DNA of 64,000 bases from Acinetobacter lwoffii (GCF_024129735.1 NZ_JAMXXK010000006.1:1-64000); one strand, 5' to 3'; counted from the stretch's first letter, positions 1-9,004 are shown. The notes: generated by a model not told the origin, from the sequence alone. Made by a program: numbers and translations.

Positions 1-20
1 AGATTCTGAGATAAATTCAT

Positions 21-53
21 AAAAAAAGAGCGTATTTACATACGCTCTTTTTA
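21..53. terminator. bidirectional terminator after comM
   Basis: Stem GAGCGTAT / ATACGCTC with a 4-base loop is flanked by a run of A on the left and T on the right, so it works in both directions. It lies about 65 bp beyond the comM stop codon and would also end a plus-strand transcript entering from outside the window. Confidence 0.8.
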
Positions 54-118
54 CAGCATTTTAACTTTTTTTGCTTAACTGACTGGCATTAGACCTTAGG
101 TTGCCTTTTTTTAATGAT

Positions 119-1609
119 CTAAATCTGCTGCTGCCCGCGATAAGACAGGGCCTCCGAAAGATGCTGACTTTGAATATCTGGACTTTGATTTAAATCGGCA
201 ATGGTGCGTGCAACACGCAAGACCCGATGATAGCCGCGCGCTGATAAATTCAGTTTTTGCTGAGCCATTTCAAGCATATTCTGAGCAGACTGATCTAATG
301 CGGCATATTGCTCTAACTGCTTTGGACTCAAACTCATATTCAAGGTATTTTGCCGTTGCATCTGAATTTCATAGGCTGCAATGACGCGTTGTCTAACCGT
401 TTCTGAGTTTTCTGTAGGTCGATTGTCCTGTAATTCATGCGCTTGTAATGGCGGTACATCAATATGCAAATCAATCCGATCCAGCAACGGGCCTGAAATC
501 CGGTTCTGATAGCGTTTAATACTTTCGGGTGAACATTGGCAGCGGATATCTTGATTGAATGCATACCCACATGGACATGGATTCATGGCAGCCACCAACT
601 GGAAATTAGCCGGAAAGGTAATTTGGCGTGATGCCCGGGAAATGACGATTTCTTTCGCTTCCAAAGGCTGACGTAGAACCTCCAGCACTTTGCGGTCGAA
701 TTCAGGCAGTTCGTCCAGAAATAAAACCCCTAAATGTGCCAGGGTAATTTCTCCTGGCTTGGGGTGTGAGCCGCCACCGACCAATGCCACCGCAGAAGCA
801 GTATGGTGTGGTGCTCGAAACGGCCGTTGTCCAAAAGGGTGATTGGCATTCGCCACCGAATAAATACTGGCCACTTCCAGATTTTCCTGCGTCTTTAAGG
901 GCGGCAAAATGCTGGCCAATCGAGAAGCCAGCAAGGTCTTGCCTGTTCCGGGTGGGCCTCGAAACAGCAGGGAATGACCACCTGCCGCAGCAATTTCCAA
1001 GCCACGCCGTGGTCGTAATTGTCCTTTTACATCCGCCAGATCAAACTTATAAAAATGGTCTGTATTGAGTGGACTGGCTTCTATTTGCGGTAAGCGCTGC
1101 GCTTGGGAAAGATGTTCACACACTTCTTTTAAATGATTGGCTGCAAAGACTTTAAAGTCTGGGAGCTGACAGGCTTCCTGTGCATTGGGGCCAGGCAAAA
1201 TCAGTTGATGCTGGTCACTTTGACAGGCAATGGCAATACTTAAGGTGCCGCTGACAGGACGTAATTGACCATCGAGGGCCAATTCTCCAATAAATTCAAG
1301 ATGCTCGGTGCAATTTTCAGGCAGCTGCCCAGAGGCCACTAAAATACCTAAAGCAATCGGTAAGTCCAGACGTGACCCATCTTTCGGTAAATCTGCAGGG
1401 GCCAGATTAATGGTCAGACGTTTGGTCGGAAATTGAAAGCCGCTATTCAAAATGGCAGAACGGACCCGGTCTTTACTTTCACGTACCGCCGCTTCGGGAA
1501 GCCCCACTATAGTGAGCGAAGGCATACCCGAACTGACATGAACTTCGACTTCAATTAAAGGCGCATGCAGGCCCAGCAAGCCTCGCGTATAAATTTTGGC
1601 AAAAGACAT
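119..1609 (-). CDS. comM: ComM / YifB family AAA+ ATPase (competence helicase)
   Basis: Full-length 496-residue member of the YifB/ComM Mg-chelatase-like family. An N-terminal Lon-protease-like fold covers about residues 1-180. The AAA+ domain follows, with Walker A GPPGTGKT near residue 218 and Walker B LFLDELPEF near 294. A Cys-rich patch (NPCPCGY, then RCQCS) sits near 345-365 and a C-terminal Mg-chelatase domain ends the protein. Known role of the family: ComM is a hexameric helicase that drives branch migration during natural transformation. In A. baumannii this gene is the usual insertion site of AbaR-type resistance islands; here the reading frame is uninterrupted. It stands about 65 bp downstream of ubiK on the same strand. 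The call is firm; activity in transformation is inferred from the family. Confidence 0.95.
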   Translation of the reverse strand: MSFAKIYTRGLLGLHAPLIEVEVHVSSGMPSLTIVGLPEAAVRESKDRVRSAILNSGFQFPTKRLTINLAPADLPKDGSRLDLPIALGILVASGQLPENCTEHLEFIGELALDGQLRPVSGTLSIAIACQSDQHQLILPGPNAQEACQLPDFKVFAANHLKEVCEHLSQAQRLPQIEASPLNTDHFYKFDLADVKGQLRPRRGLEIAAAGGHSLLFRGPPGTGKTLLASRLASILPPLKTQENLEVASIYSVANANHPFGQRPFRAPHHTASAVALVGGGSHPKPGEITLAHLGVLFLDELPEFDRKVLEVLRQPLEAKEIVISRASRQITFPANFQLVAAMNPCPCGYAFNQDIRCQCSPESIKRYQNRISGPLLDRIDLHIDVPPLQAHELQDNRPTENSETVRQRVIAAYEIQMQRQNTLNMSLSPKQLEQYAALDQSAQNMLEMAQQKLNLSARGYHRVLRVARTIADLNQSPDIQSQHLSEALSYRGQQQI

Positions 1610-1675
1610 TATTATTGTTCCAATTTGGTGCGTTATTTTTATAGTTCTGGTGTCTTTTGTGCACTGTAGTTGTGC

Positions 1676-1903
1676 TTATTTTTTATTCGAAATTTTCTCT
1701 TCTAATGCTTCTACCTGTTTCAGCAAATCATTCAAGCGATGATTGGCATTATTTAGGGCAGTACGCTGACGTTCTATTTCCTCTTTAGACACCAAATCCA
1801 TTTTTGCCACAGCTTCATTTAACAGGGCACGGATATTATGTTCCAAATCTTTCTTAGGTTGTTCGACTTGCTGCAAAATTGCTTGTAATAAAGTTTCAAT
1901 CAT
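1676..1903 (-). CDS. ubiK: UbiK-family ubiquinone biosynthesis accessory factor
   Basis: A 75-residue, mostly helical protein with the family core LVSKEEIERQ and a C-terminal coiled coil (about residues 45-75) of the kind that trimerises in E. coli UbiK (YqiC). The family assists the soluble UbiJ/UbiK lipid-binding step of aerobic ubiquinone synthesis. The open frame reaches upstream to 1945, giving 14 extra residues, and ATG codons also occur at 1915 and 1945. I chose the ATG at 1903 because M-I there aligns with the E. coli N-terminus; none of the candidates has a strong SD. It is transcribed away from the glnK promoter region and towards comM. Confidence 0.85.
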   Translation of the reverse strand: MIETLLQAILQQVEQPKKDLEHNIRALLNEAVAKMDLVSKEEIERQRTALNNANHRLNDLLKQVEALEEKISNKK

Positions 1904-2123
1904 CGTCTGATCCATCGCCGTAGAAAGGAGCGCACAGTTTAGCATTGCTAAAATGCAGACTATAGTATTTCAGACAAAATATAGACTTATTCAATTAAAG
2001 ATATTGTAAAAATCCACATAAAAAATGTCTATTTTTTGAAGATTCAAAGCCTTTATCCGTATAAAATAAGGTATAAATAAACCACATGCCGGGCTTTCTA
2101 ACTTCCCCCGACCTTAGGAATCT

Positions 2124-2139
2124 TGGCATGAAATTTGAA
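2124..2139 (+). promoter_or_regulatory. sigma-54-type promoter of glnK-amtB
   Basis: TGGCAT, five bases, then TTGAA matches the -24/-12 pattern TGGCAC-N5-TTGCW, with the GG at 2125-2126 and the -12 element at 2135-2139. The expected start of transcription is near 2150, about 30 bp before the glnK ATG. Nitrogen-regulated glnK-amtB operons are classic RpoN/NtrC targets. The -12 element lacks the usual GC, so this is a good but imperfect match. Confidence 0.6.
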
Positions 2140-2144
2140 CGTAA

Positions 2145-2519
<375 letters not shown>

Positions 2520-2578
2520 CTTGGCACGAAGTTTGCTGAGTACCTAATAACTCACAAAAACTTGGTTGGGGGATACGA

Positions 2579-3991
2579 ATGAAAAAAATGCTACTCGCGT
2601 TCGGCATGGCCGGCGCTCTTTTTGGTGGTTCTGTTGCATGGGCTGAAGAAGCTGCAACAGCAACAACACCGACAGAAGAAATTGTGCTTGTTGAAGAAGC
2701 AGGCGATACAACAAATACAACAACAGACACTACAGCAGCAATTGCTGAAGCAGCGCCAGTTGAAGCTGCAGCACCTGCAGAAGAAGAACCAACTCTAGAT
2801 ACCGGCGATACCGCTTGGGTTTTAACCTCTACCGCTCTAGTTTTACTCATGACCATTCCTGGCTTGGCGCTATTTTATGGCGGTATGGTCCGTAAGAAAA
2901 ACGTTCTGGCGACGATGGCACATAGCTTTATTGCTGCGGCGGTGGTCAGTATTGCTTGGGTGATTATTGGTTATACCCTAGCTTTCGGTGAAGGCAATGC
3001 CTTTGTAGGTGGCCTGGATAAGTTCATGCTGGCTGGTATCACCACAGAGGCGCTTTCAGGCACGATTCCTGAAATCCTGTTTGTGATTTTCCAAATGACT
3101 TTTGCCATCATTACGGTTGCCATCATCAGCGGTTCGATTGCAGAGCGTATGAAATTTGGTGCTTTCGTTGCTTTCATCGCACTTTGGGTGGTGATTGTCT
3201 ATGCACCAATTACCCACTGGGTATGGGGTGGTGGCTGGTTAGGTAATGACGGCGCGCTTGATTTTGCCGGTGGTACGGTTGTACATATCAACTCGGGTGT
3301 TGCCGGTCTGGTCGCAGCGTATATGTTAGGCAAACGTATGGGCTTGGGCCGTGAATCTATGGCACCGCATAACCTGACGCTTACTGTGGTCGGTGCATCT
3401 TTACTCTGGGTAGGCTGGTTCGGTTTCAACGGTGGTTCTGCATTAGGTGCCAACGGTTCTGCAGGCTATGCTTTGGTCGTGACTCAAGTCGCAGCAGCGG
3501 CAGCAGCTATCTCCTGGTTAATCACTGAAAAACTGGCACGTGGTAAAGCTTCTGTACTGGGCGGCGTATCGGGTGCAGTTGCTGGTCTGGTGGTCATTAC
3601 TCCAGCTGCAGGTTTTGTGACTGTAGGCGGTGCATTGGCGATGGGTCTGATCGGTGGTGTGGTGTGTTTCTGGGGGATTACAGCACTGAAACGCGTATTG
3701 AAAGCCGATGATTCTTTAGATGCTTTTGGCTTGCATGGTGTAGGTGGTATTGTCGGTGCGATTTTAACCGCGTTCTTTGCTAGCGAATTCATCATGGGTG
3801 ACAATGCCCCTGCCAATGTCATGCATCAGCTTTGGGTGCAAGTGGAAGGTGTACTGGCGACAATTGCTTACTCTGCGATCATGACCTTCATTATCCTGAA
3901 AGTCATCGACTTGATCATTGGAATCCGTGTGGCATCTGATGATGAGCGTATGGGTCTGGATTTAAGCCAACATGGCGAACGTGTCGAATAA
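2579..3991 (+). CDS. amtB: ammonium transporter AmtB
   Basis: A 470-residue Amt/Rh channel. It begins with a signal peptide (cleavage near WA-EE, residue 22). An unusually long acidic, Thr/Ala/Glu-rich stretch of about 50 residues follows before the first membrane helix near residue 78. The core has about 11 helices. The twin-histidine pore residues are visible in VVHINSG and FGLHGVGG. The C-terminal tail VASDDERMGLDLSQHGE is the conserved P-II contact region. It conducts ammonium in the inner membrane and is gated by GlnK, encoded just upstream in the same operon. A strong intrinsic terminator follows 30 bp after the stop. Confidence 0.95.
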   Translation: MKKMLLAFGMAGALFGGSVAWAEEAATATTPTEEIVLVEEAGDTTNTTTDTTAAIAEAAPVEAAAPAEEEPTLDTGDTAWVLTSTALVLLMTIPGLALFYGGMVRKKNVLATMAHSFIAAAVVSIAWVIIGYTLAFGEGNAFVGGLDKFMLAGITTEALSGTIPEILFVIFQMTFAIITVAIISGSIAERMKFGAFVAFIALWVVIVYAPITHWVWGGGWLGNDGALDFAGGTVVHINSGVAGLVAAYMLGKRMGLGRESMAPHNLTLTVVGASLLWVGWFGFNGGSALGANGSAGYALVVTQVAAAAAAISWLITEKLARGKASVLGGVSGAVAGLVVITPAAGFVTVGGALAMGLIGGVVCFWGITALKRVLKADDSLDAFGLHGVGGIVGAILTAFFASEFIMGDNAPANVMHQLWVQVEGVLATIAYSAIMTFIILKVIDLIIGIRVASDDERMGLDLSQHGERVE

Positions 3992-4022
3992 TAATAAATA
4001 CACCATAATCAATATATAGTGT

Positions 4023-4050
4023 AAAACAGCCCGAATGGGCTGTTTTTTTT
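4023..4050 (+). terminator. terminator of glnK-amtB
   Basis: Stem ACAGCCC / GGGCTGT with loop GAAT is followed by eight T residues, 32 bp after the amtB stop codon. Confidence 0.9.
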
Positions 4051-4131
4051 CTATATGTTGCGTAAAACTCTACAAAGTTTGTAATTTTTGCTACACTCGG
4101 AATCCATCTGGATTTGTTCAATTAAACCGCT

Positions 4132-4596
4132 ATGCATTGCCCATTTTGCAATACTGCAGACAGTAAAGTGATTGATTCACGCCTGGCAGCTGAAGGCTGT
4201 CAGATTCGTCGTCGCCGTGAATGTGTCAGTTGTAATGAACGCTTCACTACCTTTGAAAGCTATGAAGTGGTGATGCCGCGCGTCATCAAGTCGGATGGCA
4301 AGAATGAACCTTTCGATGAAGCCAAATTACGTCGTTCCCTGATGCATGCCTTGCAAAAACGCCCGGTGACCCAGGAGCAGATTGAAACGGTGCTGAGCGA
4401 TATTCAGCTACAGATTCGTCGTTTAGGTGAGCGTGACGTGAAATCTCGTACTATTGGTGAAATCGTGATGCAGTCTTTATTTGCTCTGGATCATGTTGCT
4501 TATGTGCGTTTCGCTTCGGTCTATCAGGATTTTCAGGATGTTGAAGCTTTTCGTCATCAGATTGAACAGATGCAACAACGAGAATTACAAGAATAA
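4132..4596 (+). CDS. nrdR: transcriptional repressor NrdR
   Basis: A 154-residue NrdR, standard length. The N-terminal zinc ribbon has CPFC (residues 3-6) and CVSC (about 31-34), with the RRRREC signature between them. An ATP-cone domain covers about residues 49-139. NrdR senses ATP/dATP and represses ribonucleotide reductase operons by binding paired NrdR boxes. It is the first gene of a tight run nrdR-ribD-methyltransferase-ribE, with only 2 bp to ribD. Linkage of nrdR to riboflavin genes is common in proteobacteria. Confidence 0.95.
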   Translation: MHCPFCNTADSKVIDSRLAAEGCQIRRRRECVSCNERFTTFESYEVVMPRVIKSDGKNEPFDEAKLRRSLMHALQKRPVTQEQIETVLSDIQLQIRRLGERDVKSRTIGEIVMQSLFALDHVAYVRFASVYQDFQDVEAFRHQIEQMQQRELQE

Positions 4597-4598
4597 GC

Positions 4599-5687
4599 AT
4601 GGTTGAACTGAATCAAGATCAAGTCTGGATGCGCCGGGCCATTGAGTTGGCACGTCAGGGGCAATATTCCACCAAACCGAATCCGAATGTCGGCTGTGTC
4701 ATTGTTAAAGATGGCATCGTGATTGGTGAAGGCTTTCATCCCCAAGCCGGCCAGCCACATGCTGAAGTCTTTGCGCTGCGTCAGGCCGGTGAACAGGCAC
4801 GTGGTGCAACCGCTTATGTGACTCTAGAACCTTGTGCGCATTATGGCCGGACACCGCCTTGTGCCAAAGGTCTGGTGGAAGCAGGTGTGGCTAAAGTTGT
4901 CGTGGCCTGTCCTGATCCCAATCCGCTAGTGGCCGGAAAGGGCGTACAGATCCTGAAAGATGCGGGCATTGAGGTAGACGTTGGCATCTGTGAAGATGAA
5001 GCGCATGAGCTGAATCAAGGTTTCCTGAAAGCCATGGCGACTGGCATGCCTTATGTGCGTTTAAAAATTGCCTCAAGCCTGGATGGCCGTACCGCAATGG
5101 CATCGGGTGAATCGAAATGGATTACCGGTGTGGAAGCGCGTCAGGATGTACAGCATTGGCGTGCGATTTCAGCCGCGGTGATCACCGGAATTGATACGGT
5201 TCTTGCGGATGACTGTCAGCTGAATGTGCGGCAACTGGATGGGATTGAAGATATCAAGACCGTGGTGCAACCGAAACGAATTATTCTAGACCGTCAGGGG
5301 CGTTTACCACTAAACGCAAAAATTTTAGCGCAAGCCGATACCGTAATGGTGATGGGGCCATTTCGTCAGGAGCTTGCAGATCTGGGTGTGCTACACTTGC
5401 CGGTACAGCCTTTAGCAGAATTATTAAAGCAACTGGTTCAACAGCATCAGATTTATGATGTCTTGGTGGAAGCAGGGGCGACCTTATCTACGGCATTTTT
5501 ACAACAAAAATTGGTTGATGAACTGATCAGTTACGTTGCACCGACCCTATTGGGTCAGTCTGCGCGTACCATGTTTAATGCAGAATTTAGCCATATGGCC
5601 GAACAACTCCGATTTAAGCTGCGCGATGTAACTCGCTTGGGTGATGACGTGCGCTTTAGGCTAATTCCTTTTCAAGAGACATTATGA
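4599..5687 (+). CDS. ribD: bifunctional riboflavin deaminase/reductase RibD
   Basis: A 362-residue RibD with both domains. The N-terminal deaminase (about residues 8-150) carries the zinc site HAE and PCAHYGRTPPC. The C-terminal reductase (about 155-360) starts at RLKIASSLDGRTA. It converts the GTP cyclohydrolase II product in two steps to 5-amino-6-ribitylamino-uracil phosphate, in the cytosol. Its stop overlaps the next gene's start as ATGA (5684-5687), so the downstream methyltransferase is probably translationally coupled. No FMN riboswitch is visible in front of nrdR or ribD. Confidence 0.95.
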   Translation: MVELNQDQVWMRRAIELARQGQYSTKPNPNVGCVIVKDGIVIGEGFHPQAGQPHAEVFALRQAGEQARGATAYVTLEPCAHYGRTPPCAKGLVEAGVAKVVVACPDPNPLVAGKGVQILKDAGIEVDVGICEDEAHELNQGFLKAMATGMPYVRLKIASSLDGRTAMASGESKWITGVEARQDVQHWRAISAAVITGIDTVLADDCQLNVRQLDGIEDIKTVVQPKRIILDRQGRLPLNAKILAQADTVMVMGPFRQELADLGVLHLPVQPLAELLKQLVQQHQIYDVLVEAGATLSTAFLQQKLVDELISYVAPTLLGQSARTMFNAEFSHMAEQLRFKLRDVTRLGDDVRFRLIPFQETL

Positions 5688-6976
5688 GTTCAGAGTCTAC
5701 TGTTTATCATAAACGTCGCCATGCGGCACGTACCACCGATGAATATCTTTTCCATCAACTGGTTCCCTATCTGGGCAATAAGCGCCGTTTACTGCATTTA
5801 ATTCTGGAAGCTCTGGAGAGTACAGGAACCCTGAAACGTAGCGATGGCCGTGCTCCAATCTTTGCTGATTTTTTTGCCGGTTCAGGTGTGGTTTCACGTT
5901 TGGCCCGTCAGAATGGTTATCGCGTCATTGCCAATGACTGGGAACCGTATAGCCATGCGTTGAATCATGCGGTACTGGCCTGTACTGAAGCACCGGCATT
6001 TAAAGAACTCGGTGGCTATCAGAAAGCGATTGATTATCTGAACCGTTTGCCGGAAGTCAAAGGCTGGGTGACGCATAACCTCTGTCCGCGTAATGATGAA
6101 ATTTATGATCCAGCCCGTGACCGGTTGTTCTTTAAACGTCGTAACGGCATGCGTATTGATGCTATCCGTCAGCAGATTGCCGCCTGGCAGGCCCAAGGTG
6201 CAATTGATGATGTAGAGATGTCTGCATTGTTGGCCCCTTTGCTTTATTCCGCCAGTTTTGTCAGCAATACTTCTGGTGTTTTCAAAAGCTTCCATCATGG
6301 TTGGGGCGGAAAAACCCAAACTGCGCTGGAACGGATTGAATCTTTACTGTGGTTGACTCCAAGCCGTTTTTGTGAGTCGGATCAGAAAAAGGGAATGGCC
6401 GCAGAAATGTGGTGTGTCGATGCCCAGCATCTGGCTAACCAGATGAGCGGCTTTGAAGTAGATGTAGCTTATCTGGATCCACCGTATAATCAGCATGCTT
6501 ATAGCAGTAATTATCATGTGCTGAATGCGCTGACCTTATGGGATCAGGCCGATTTACCGACTCCGGATACCAAAGGCTTTAAGAGCGGGATTGACCGGGC
6601 ATGGCGTAAAGAACGTCCGAGTCAGTACAACTCTTCCAAATATGCACAAGAAGCCTATGAAAACCTGTTGGCGACCATTAATGCGCGTTTCATCCTGACC
6701 AGTTATTCAACCGACGGCAATATCAGCGCTACTGATTTATTGCAGGCCAACTTGAAACGTGGTCGGGTGACCTTGCTGACCCAGGACGTGCCACGGTATC
6801 GGGTCAGCAAACAGCGTCAGTCTGAACGTGCACGCGTGCTGGAATTTATTGTGATTACCGATACCCACGCCAAGTCAGGTCCACCGATCCGTCAATTACT
6901 CAGCCAGCTGCATCATTATGCAGAATTGGGTGGTGTGGATACGACCGGCGTTAGTACCCAGTTGGCCCTCTGGTAA
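5684..6976 (+). CDS. orphan D12-class adenine-N6 DNA methyltransferase (AamA-like)
   Basis: A 430-residue protein with the hallmarks of a D12-class (Dam-like) adenine methyltransferase. PYLGNKRRL lies near residue 28. The SAM-binding motif FADFFAGSGVVSR is near 61-73. Catalytic motif IV, DPPYN, is near 265 (AYLDPPYNQHAYSSNYH). The C-terminal half is longer than in Dam. No restriction endonuclease lies nearby, so it acts alone. It sits between ribD (4-bp overlap) and ribE (22 bp downstream). From memory, A. baumannii has an orphan methylase at the equivalent place, AamA, reported to modify GAATTC and to affect surface motility; I could not test homology here, so the symbol is left empty. Target sequence is not predictable from the reading alone. 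Confidence 0.85.
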   Translation: MSSESTVYHKRRHAARTTDEYLFHQLVPYLGNKRRLLHLILEALESTGTLKRSDGRAPIFADFFAGSGVVSRLARQNGYRVIANDWEPYSHALNHAVLACTEAPAFKELGGYQKAIDYLNRLPEVKGWVTHNLCPRNDEIYDPARDRLFFKRRNGMRIDAIRQQIAAWQAQGAIDDVEMSALLAPLLYSASFVSNTSGVFKSFHHGWGGKTQTALERIESLLWLTPSRFCESDQKKGMAAEMWCVDAQHLANQMSGFEVDVAYLDPPYNQHAYSSNYHVLNALTLWDQADLPTPDTKGFKSGIDRAWRKERPSQYNSSKYAQEAYENLLATINARFILTSYSTDGNISATDLLQANLKRGRVTLLTQDVPRYRVSKQRQSERARVLEFIVITDTHAKSGPPIRQLLSQLHHYAELGGVDTTGVSTQLALW

Positions 6977-6998
6977 AAGAATTGAAAAGGAAATAAAA

Positions 6999-7658
6999 AT
7001 GTTTACAGGTATTATCGAAAGCCTCGGCAAAGTCGAAAGTCTGCAAAGCGTTGGTGGTGATGTACGTTTACGCATCCAGACCGATCTGGACATGTCTGAT
7101 GTACATCTGGGTGATTCTATCGCGACCAATGGTATCTGCCTGACCGTGATCGACTGGGGCGAGAACTGGTATGCGGCTGATGTTTCCCGTGAAAGTCTGA
7201 ACCGGACCACGCTCGGCACCTGGAAAGCGGGTCAACCTGTCAATGTCGAAAAAGCCATGTTGCCGACTACGCGTTTTGGCGGTCATATTGTGTCAGGTCA
7301 TGTCGATGCAGTCGGCGAGATCACCCTGGTACGTGAAGATGCACGTTCAATTTATTATGAAGTGACTGCACCTGCTGAAATTGCCAAATATCTCGCAGAA
7401 AAAGGCTCGGTCACAGTCGACGGCATCAGTCTAACGATTAATCATTTGCGTGGTAGCGTGATTAGTCTGAACCTGATTCCACATACTGCTGAACGTACCA
7501 ATATCGGTACCTGGAAAGTCGGTAGCAAGGTCAATCTGGAAGTGGATGTATTGGCACGTTATATCGAGCGTTTATTGCTCGGTGATAAAGCCGCCCAAAC
7601 CACTGAACAATCAAAAATCAGTATGGATTTCCTGGCTGAAAATGGTTTCTTAAAATAA
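6999..7658 (+). CDS. ribE: riboflavin synthase alpha subunit
   Basis: A 219-residue trimeric riboflavin synthase built from two lumazine-binding repeats. Both begin with the family pattern: MFTGIIE at residue 1, and the second repeat near residue 98 after GGHIVSGHVD. It dismutates two 6,7-dimethyl-8-ribityllumazine molecules to riboflavin. The open frame extends upstream to 6918 inside the methyltransferase gene, but MFTGIIE is the universal N-terminus and has an SD (AAAAGGAA) at about 6984-6992, so the start is 6999. It closes the nrdR-rib transcript and is followed by a clear terminator. Confidence 0.95.
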   Translation: MFTGIIESLGKVESLQSVGGDVRLRIQTDLDMSDVHLGDSIATNGICLTVIDWGENWYAADVSRESLNRTTLGTWKAGQPVNVEKAMLPTTRFGGHIVSGHVDAVGEITLVREDARSIYYEVTAPAEIAKYLAEKGSVTVDGISLTINHLRGSVISLNLIPHTAERTNIGTWKVGSKVNLEVDVLARYIERLLLGDKAAQTTEQSKISMDFLAENGFLK

Positions 7659-7677
7659 GAGAAATGTTGATTTACTG

Positions 7678-7710
7678 AACAGTCTGATTGAAAAATTAGA
7701 CTGTTTTTTT
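7678..7710 (+). terminator. terminator of the nrdR-rib operon
   Basis: A 12-bp stem AACAGTCTGATT / AATTAGACTGTT, with one G-U pair in RNA and a short GAAA loop, is followed by T residues. It lies 19 bp after the ribE stop. Confidence 0.9.
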
Positions 7711-7767
7711 ATTTTTCGGGATAATCAGCAGTTCAACTTGCAAATATTGCCTTGGTGGACGGGTCGA

Positions 7768-8313
7768 ATGCTCGATTTTTTACTTAACTTGGAACAGTCA
7801 TTGCCGCTATTGCTCGATCAATATGGGGTATGGATTTATGCAATCCTGTTTCTGGTGATTTTTGCAGAAACCGGTTCAGTGTTTTTCTTTTTCCTGCCCG
7901 GCGACAGTCTATTGCTGGCTGTGGGAGCTTTATGTGCCAGCAGCGATCTGGTGACCCTGCATTCGATGGGGCTGTTGTTATTCACTGCTTCGGTGCTGGG
8001 CTATAGCGTGAATTATTACACCGGAAAAGTTCTTGGCTTAAAATATTTCAATCAACATTCACGCTATTTTAAGCCGGAATATATGGTGAAAACCAACCAC
8101 TATTTTATGAAACATGGTGGTAAAACTATTTTAATCGCACGTTTTATTCCCTTTGTCCGCTCATTTGGCCCTTTTGCTGCCGGTTCAGCGCATATGAGCT
8201 TTGCCACATTCAGCTTTTATAATATTGCGGGTGGCATCCTCTGGATTGGCACTTTATTAAGCATTGGCTATCTGCTCGGAAATGCTGCCTTTATGCTGGC
8301 AGATTTTTTGTAA
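7768..8313 (+). CDS. DedA-family inner membrane protein
   Basis: A 181-residue DedA/SNARE-associated family protein. The family signature FLPGDSLLLAVGAL lies near residues 49-62, and the second conserved segment RFIPFVRSFGPFAAG is near 132-146. About five membrane segments are predicted by hydrophobicity. DedA proteins are involved in membrane phospholipid handling (some flip undecaprenyl phosphate or phosphatidylethanolamine) and support proton-motive-force homeostasis. The open frame also allows a TTG start at 7738, adding 10 residues; I prefer the ATG at 7768, though neither has a strong SD. It stands alone between two terminators. Confidence 0.85.
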   Translation: MLDFLLNLEQSLPLLLDQYGVWIYAILFLVIFAETGSVFFFFLPGDSLLLAVGALCASSDLVTLHSMGLLLFTASVLGYSVNYYTGKVLGLKYFNQHSRYFKPEYMVKTNHYFMKHGGKTILIARFIPFVRSFGPFAAGSAHMSFATFSFYNIAGGILWIGTLLSIGYLLGNAAFMLADFL

Positions 8314-8330
8314 GATGCGACATAGAAGAT

Positions 8331-8358
8331 AAAAAAGCCCGAATTTTCGGGCTTTTTT
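8331..8358. terminator. bidirectional terminator between dedA and coiled-coil gene
   Basis: AAAAAAGCCCGA followed by TCGGGCTTTTTT forms a perfect stem with A and T tracts, placed between two convergent genes. Confidence 0.9.
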
Positions 8359-8374
8359 AATGTGAAAGGATCAT

Positions 8375-9004
8375 TTAAATATTGCGTGGCTGGTCAGAAA
8401 ATTCAGAATTTTTCAGCATATACTCAATTTCTTCTTTGGCCGCCGCACGCATTTTTTCACGCAGTGCATTGACGGTCTGTTCAATCACGGTTTCTGCCTC
8501 AAGTTCCAGACGTAAACGCACACTTTCTAATTCGGATAAAATGCTCTGGTCCTCAATCTGGATGCGACCTCTGGCAAAATCAAAAGTCGTCTCAGGATTT
8601 TTTGCATAACGTGCGACATAGTGCTGAACTTCAGTCTCTAGATGCGTATTTATTTCAGCAAGCGCCTGACTTTGTTCGCTAAATTTGCGCTGTTCTTCAA
8701 GATGTAGCTGTTCCTGATAGGCCTGTTCTTCGGCACGTTTCTCGGCCAAGGCTTTTTCAAGCGCGAGCTGTTTACGAATACGGGCTTCTTCAATCAATTC
8801 GGCTTTGCGCTGCGCATAGGCGGCTTCGATCTTGCGTTCAGATTCCTGCTGCAAGCGCTGGTCGCGACTCTGCCATTCTTCCAAAGACGTTTCTGGCTTT
8901 AAAATATCGCAGATCCGAGAGAGGTCATCGATAAAGGTCTGACGTACAGCTTCCGGCACATTTAACCAGCGCTGTTTAAAATCGGGACCTACATTTAATG
9001 CCAC
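8375..9004 (-). CDS. uncharacterised coiled-coil protein downstream of holC
   Basis: I do not recognise this 209-residue protein. It has no signal peptide or membrane segment. Residues about 40-125 and 155-200 are very rich in Glu, Lys, Gln and Ala, with long heptad-like stretches (RKAELIEEARIRKQLALEKAL), so it is probably a long alpha-helical coiled coil in the cytosol. The start is GTG at 9004, supported by a strong SD (AAGGAG with a 6-base spacer). It lies 26 bp downstream of holC and so ends the pepA-holC transcript. It keeps normal base composition for the region and does not look acquired. Function unknown. Confidence 0.75.
   Translation of the reverse strand: MALNVGPDFKQRWLNVPEAVRQTFIDDLSRICDILKPETSLEEWQSRDQRLQQESERKIEAAYAQRKAELIEEARIRKQLALEKALAEKRAEEQAYQEQLHLEEQRKFSEQSQALAEINTHLETEVQHYVARYAKNPETTFDFARGRIQIEDQSILSELESVRLRLELEAETVIEQTVNALREKMRAAAKEEIEYMLKNSEFSDQPRNI

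Noticed and set aside
4051-4131. FMN riboswitch ahead of nrdR-ribD
   Set aside because: The 80-bp gap after the amtB terminator is too short and lacks the conserved RFN-element blocks.
5684-6976. Possible restriction-modification system
   Set aside because: Neighbours are riboflavin genes and nrdR; no endonuclease or specificity gene is found on either side.
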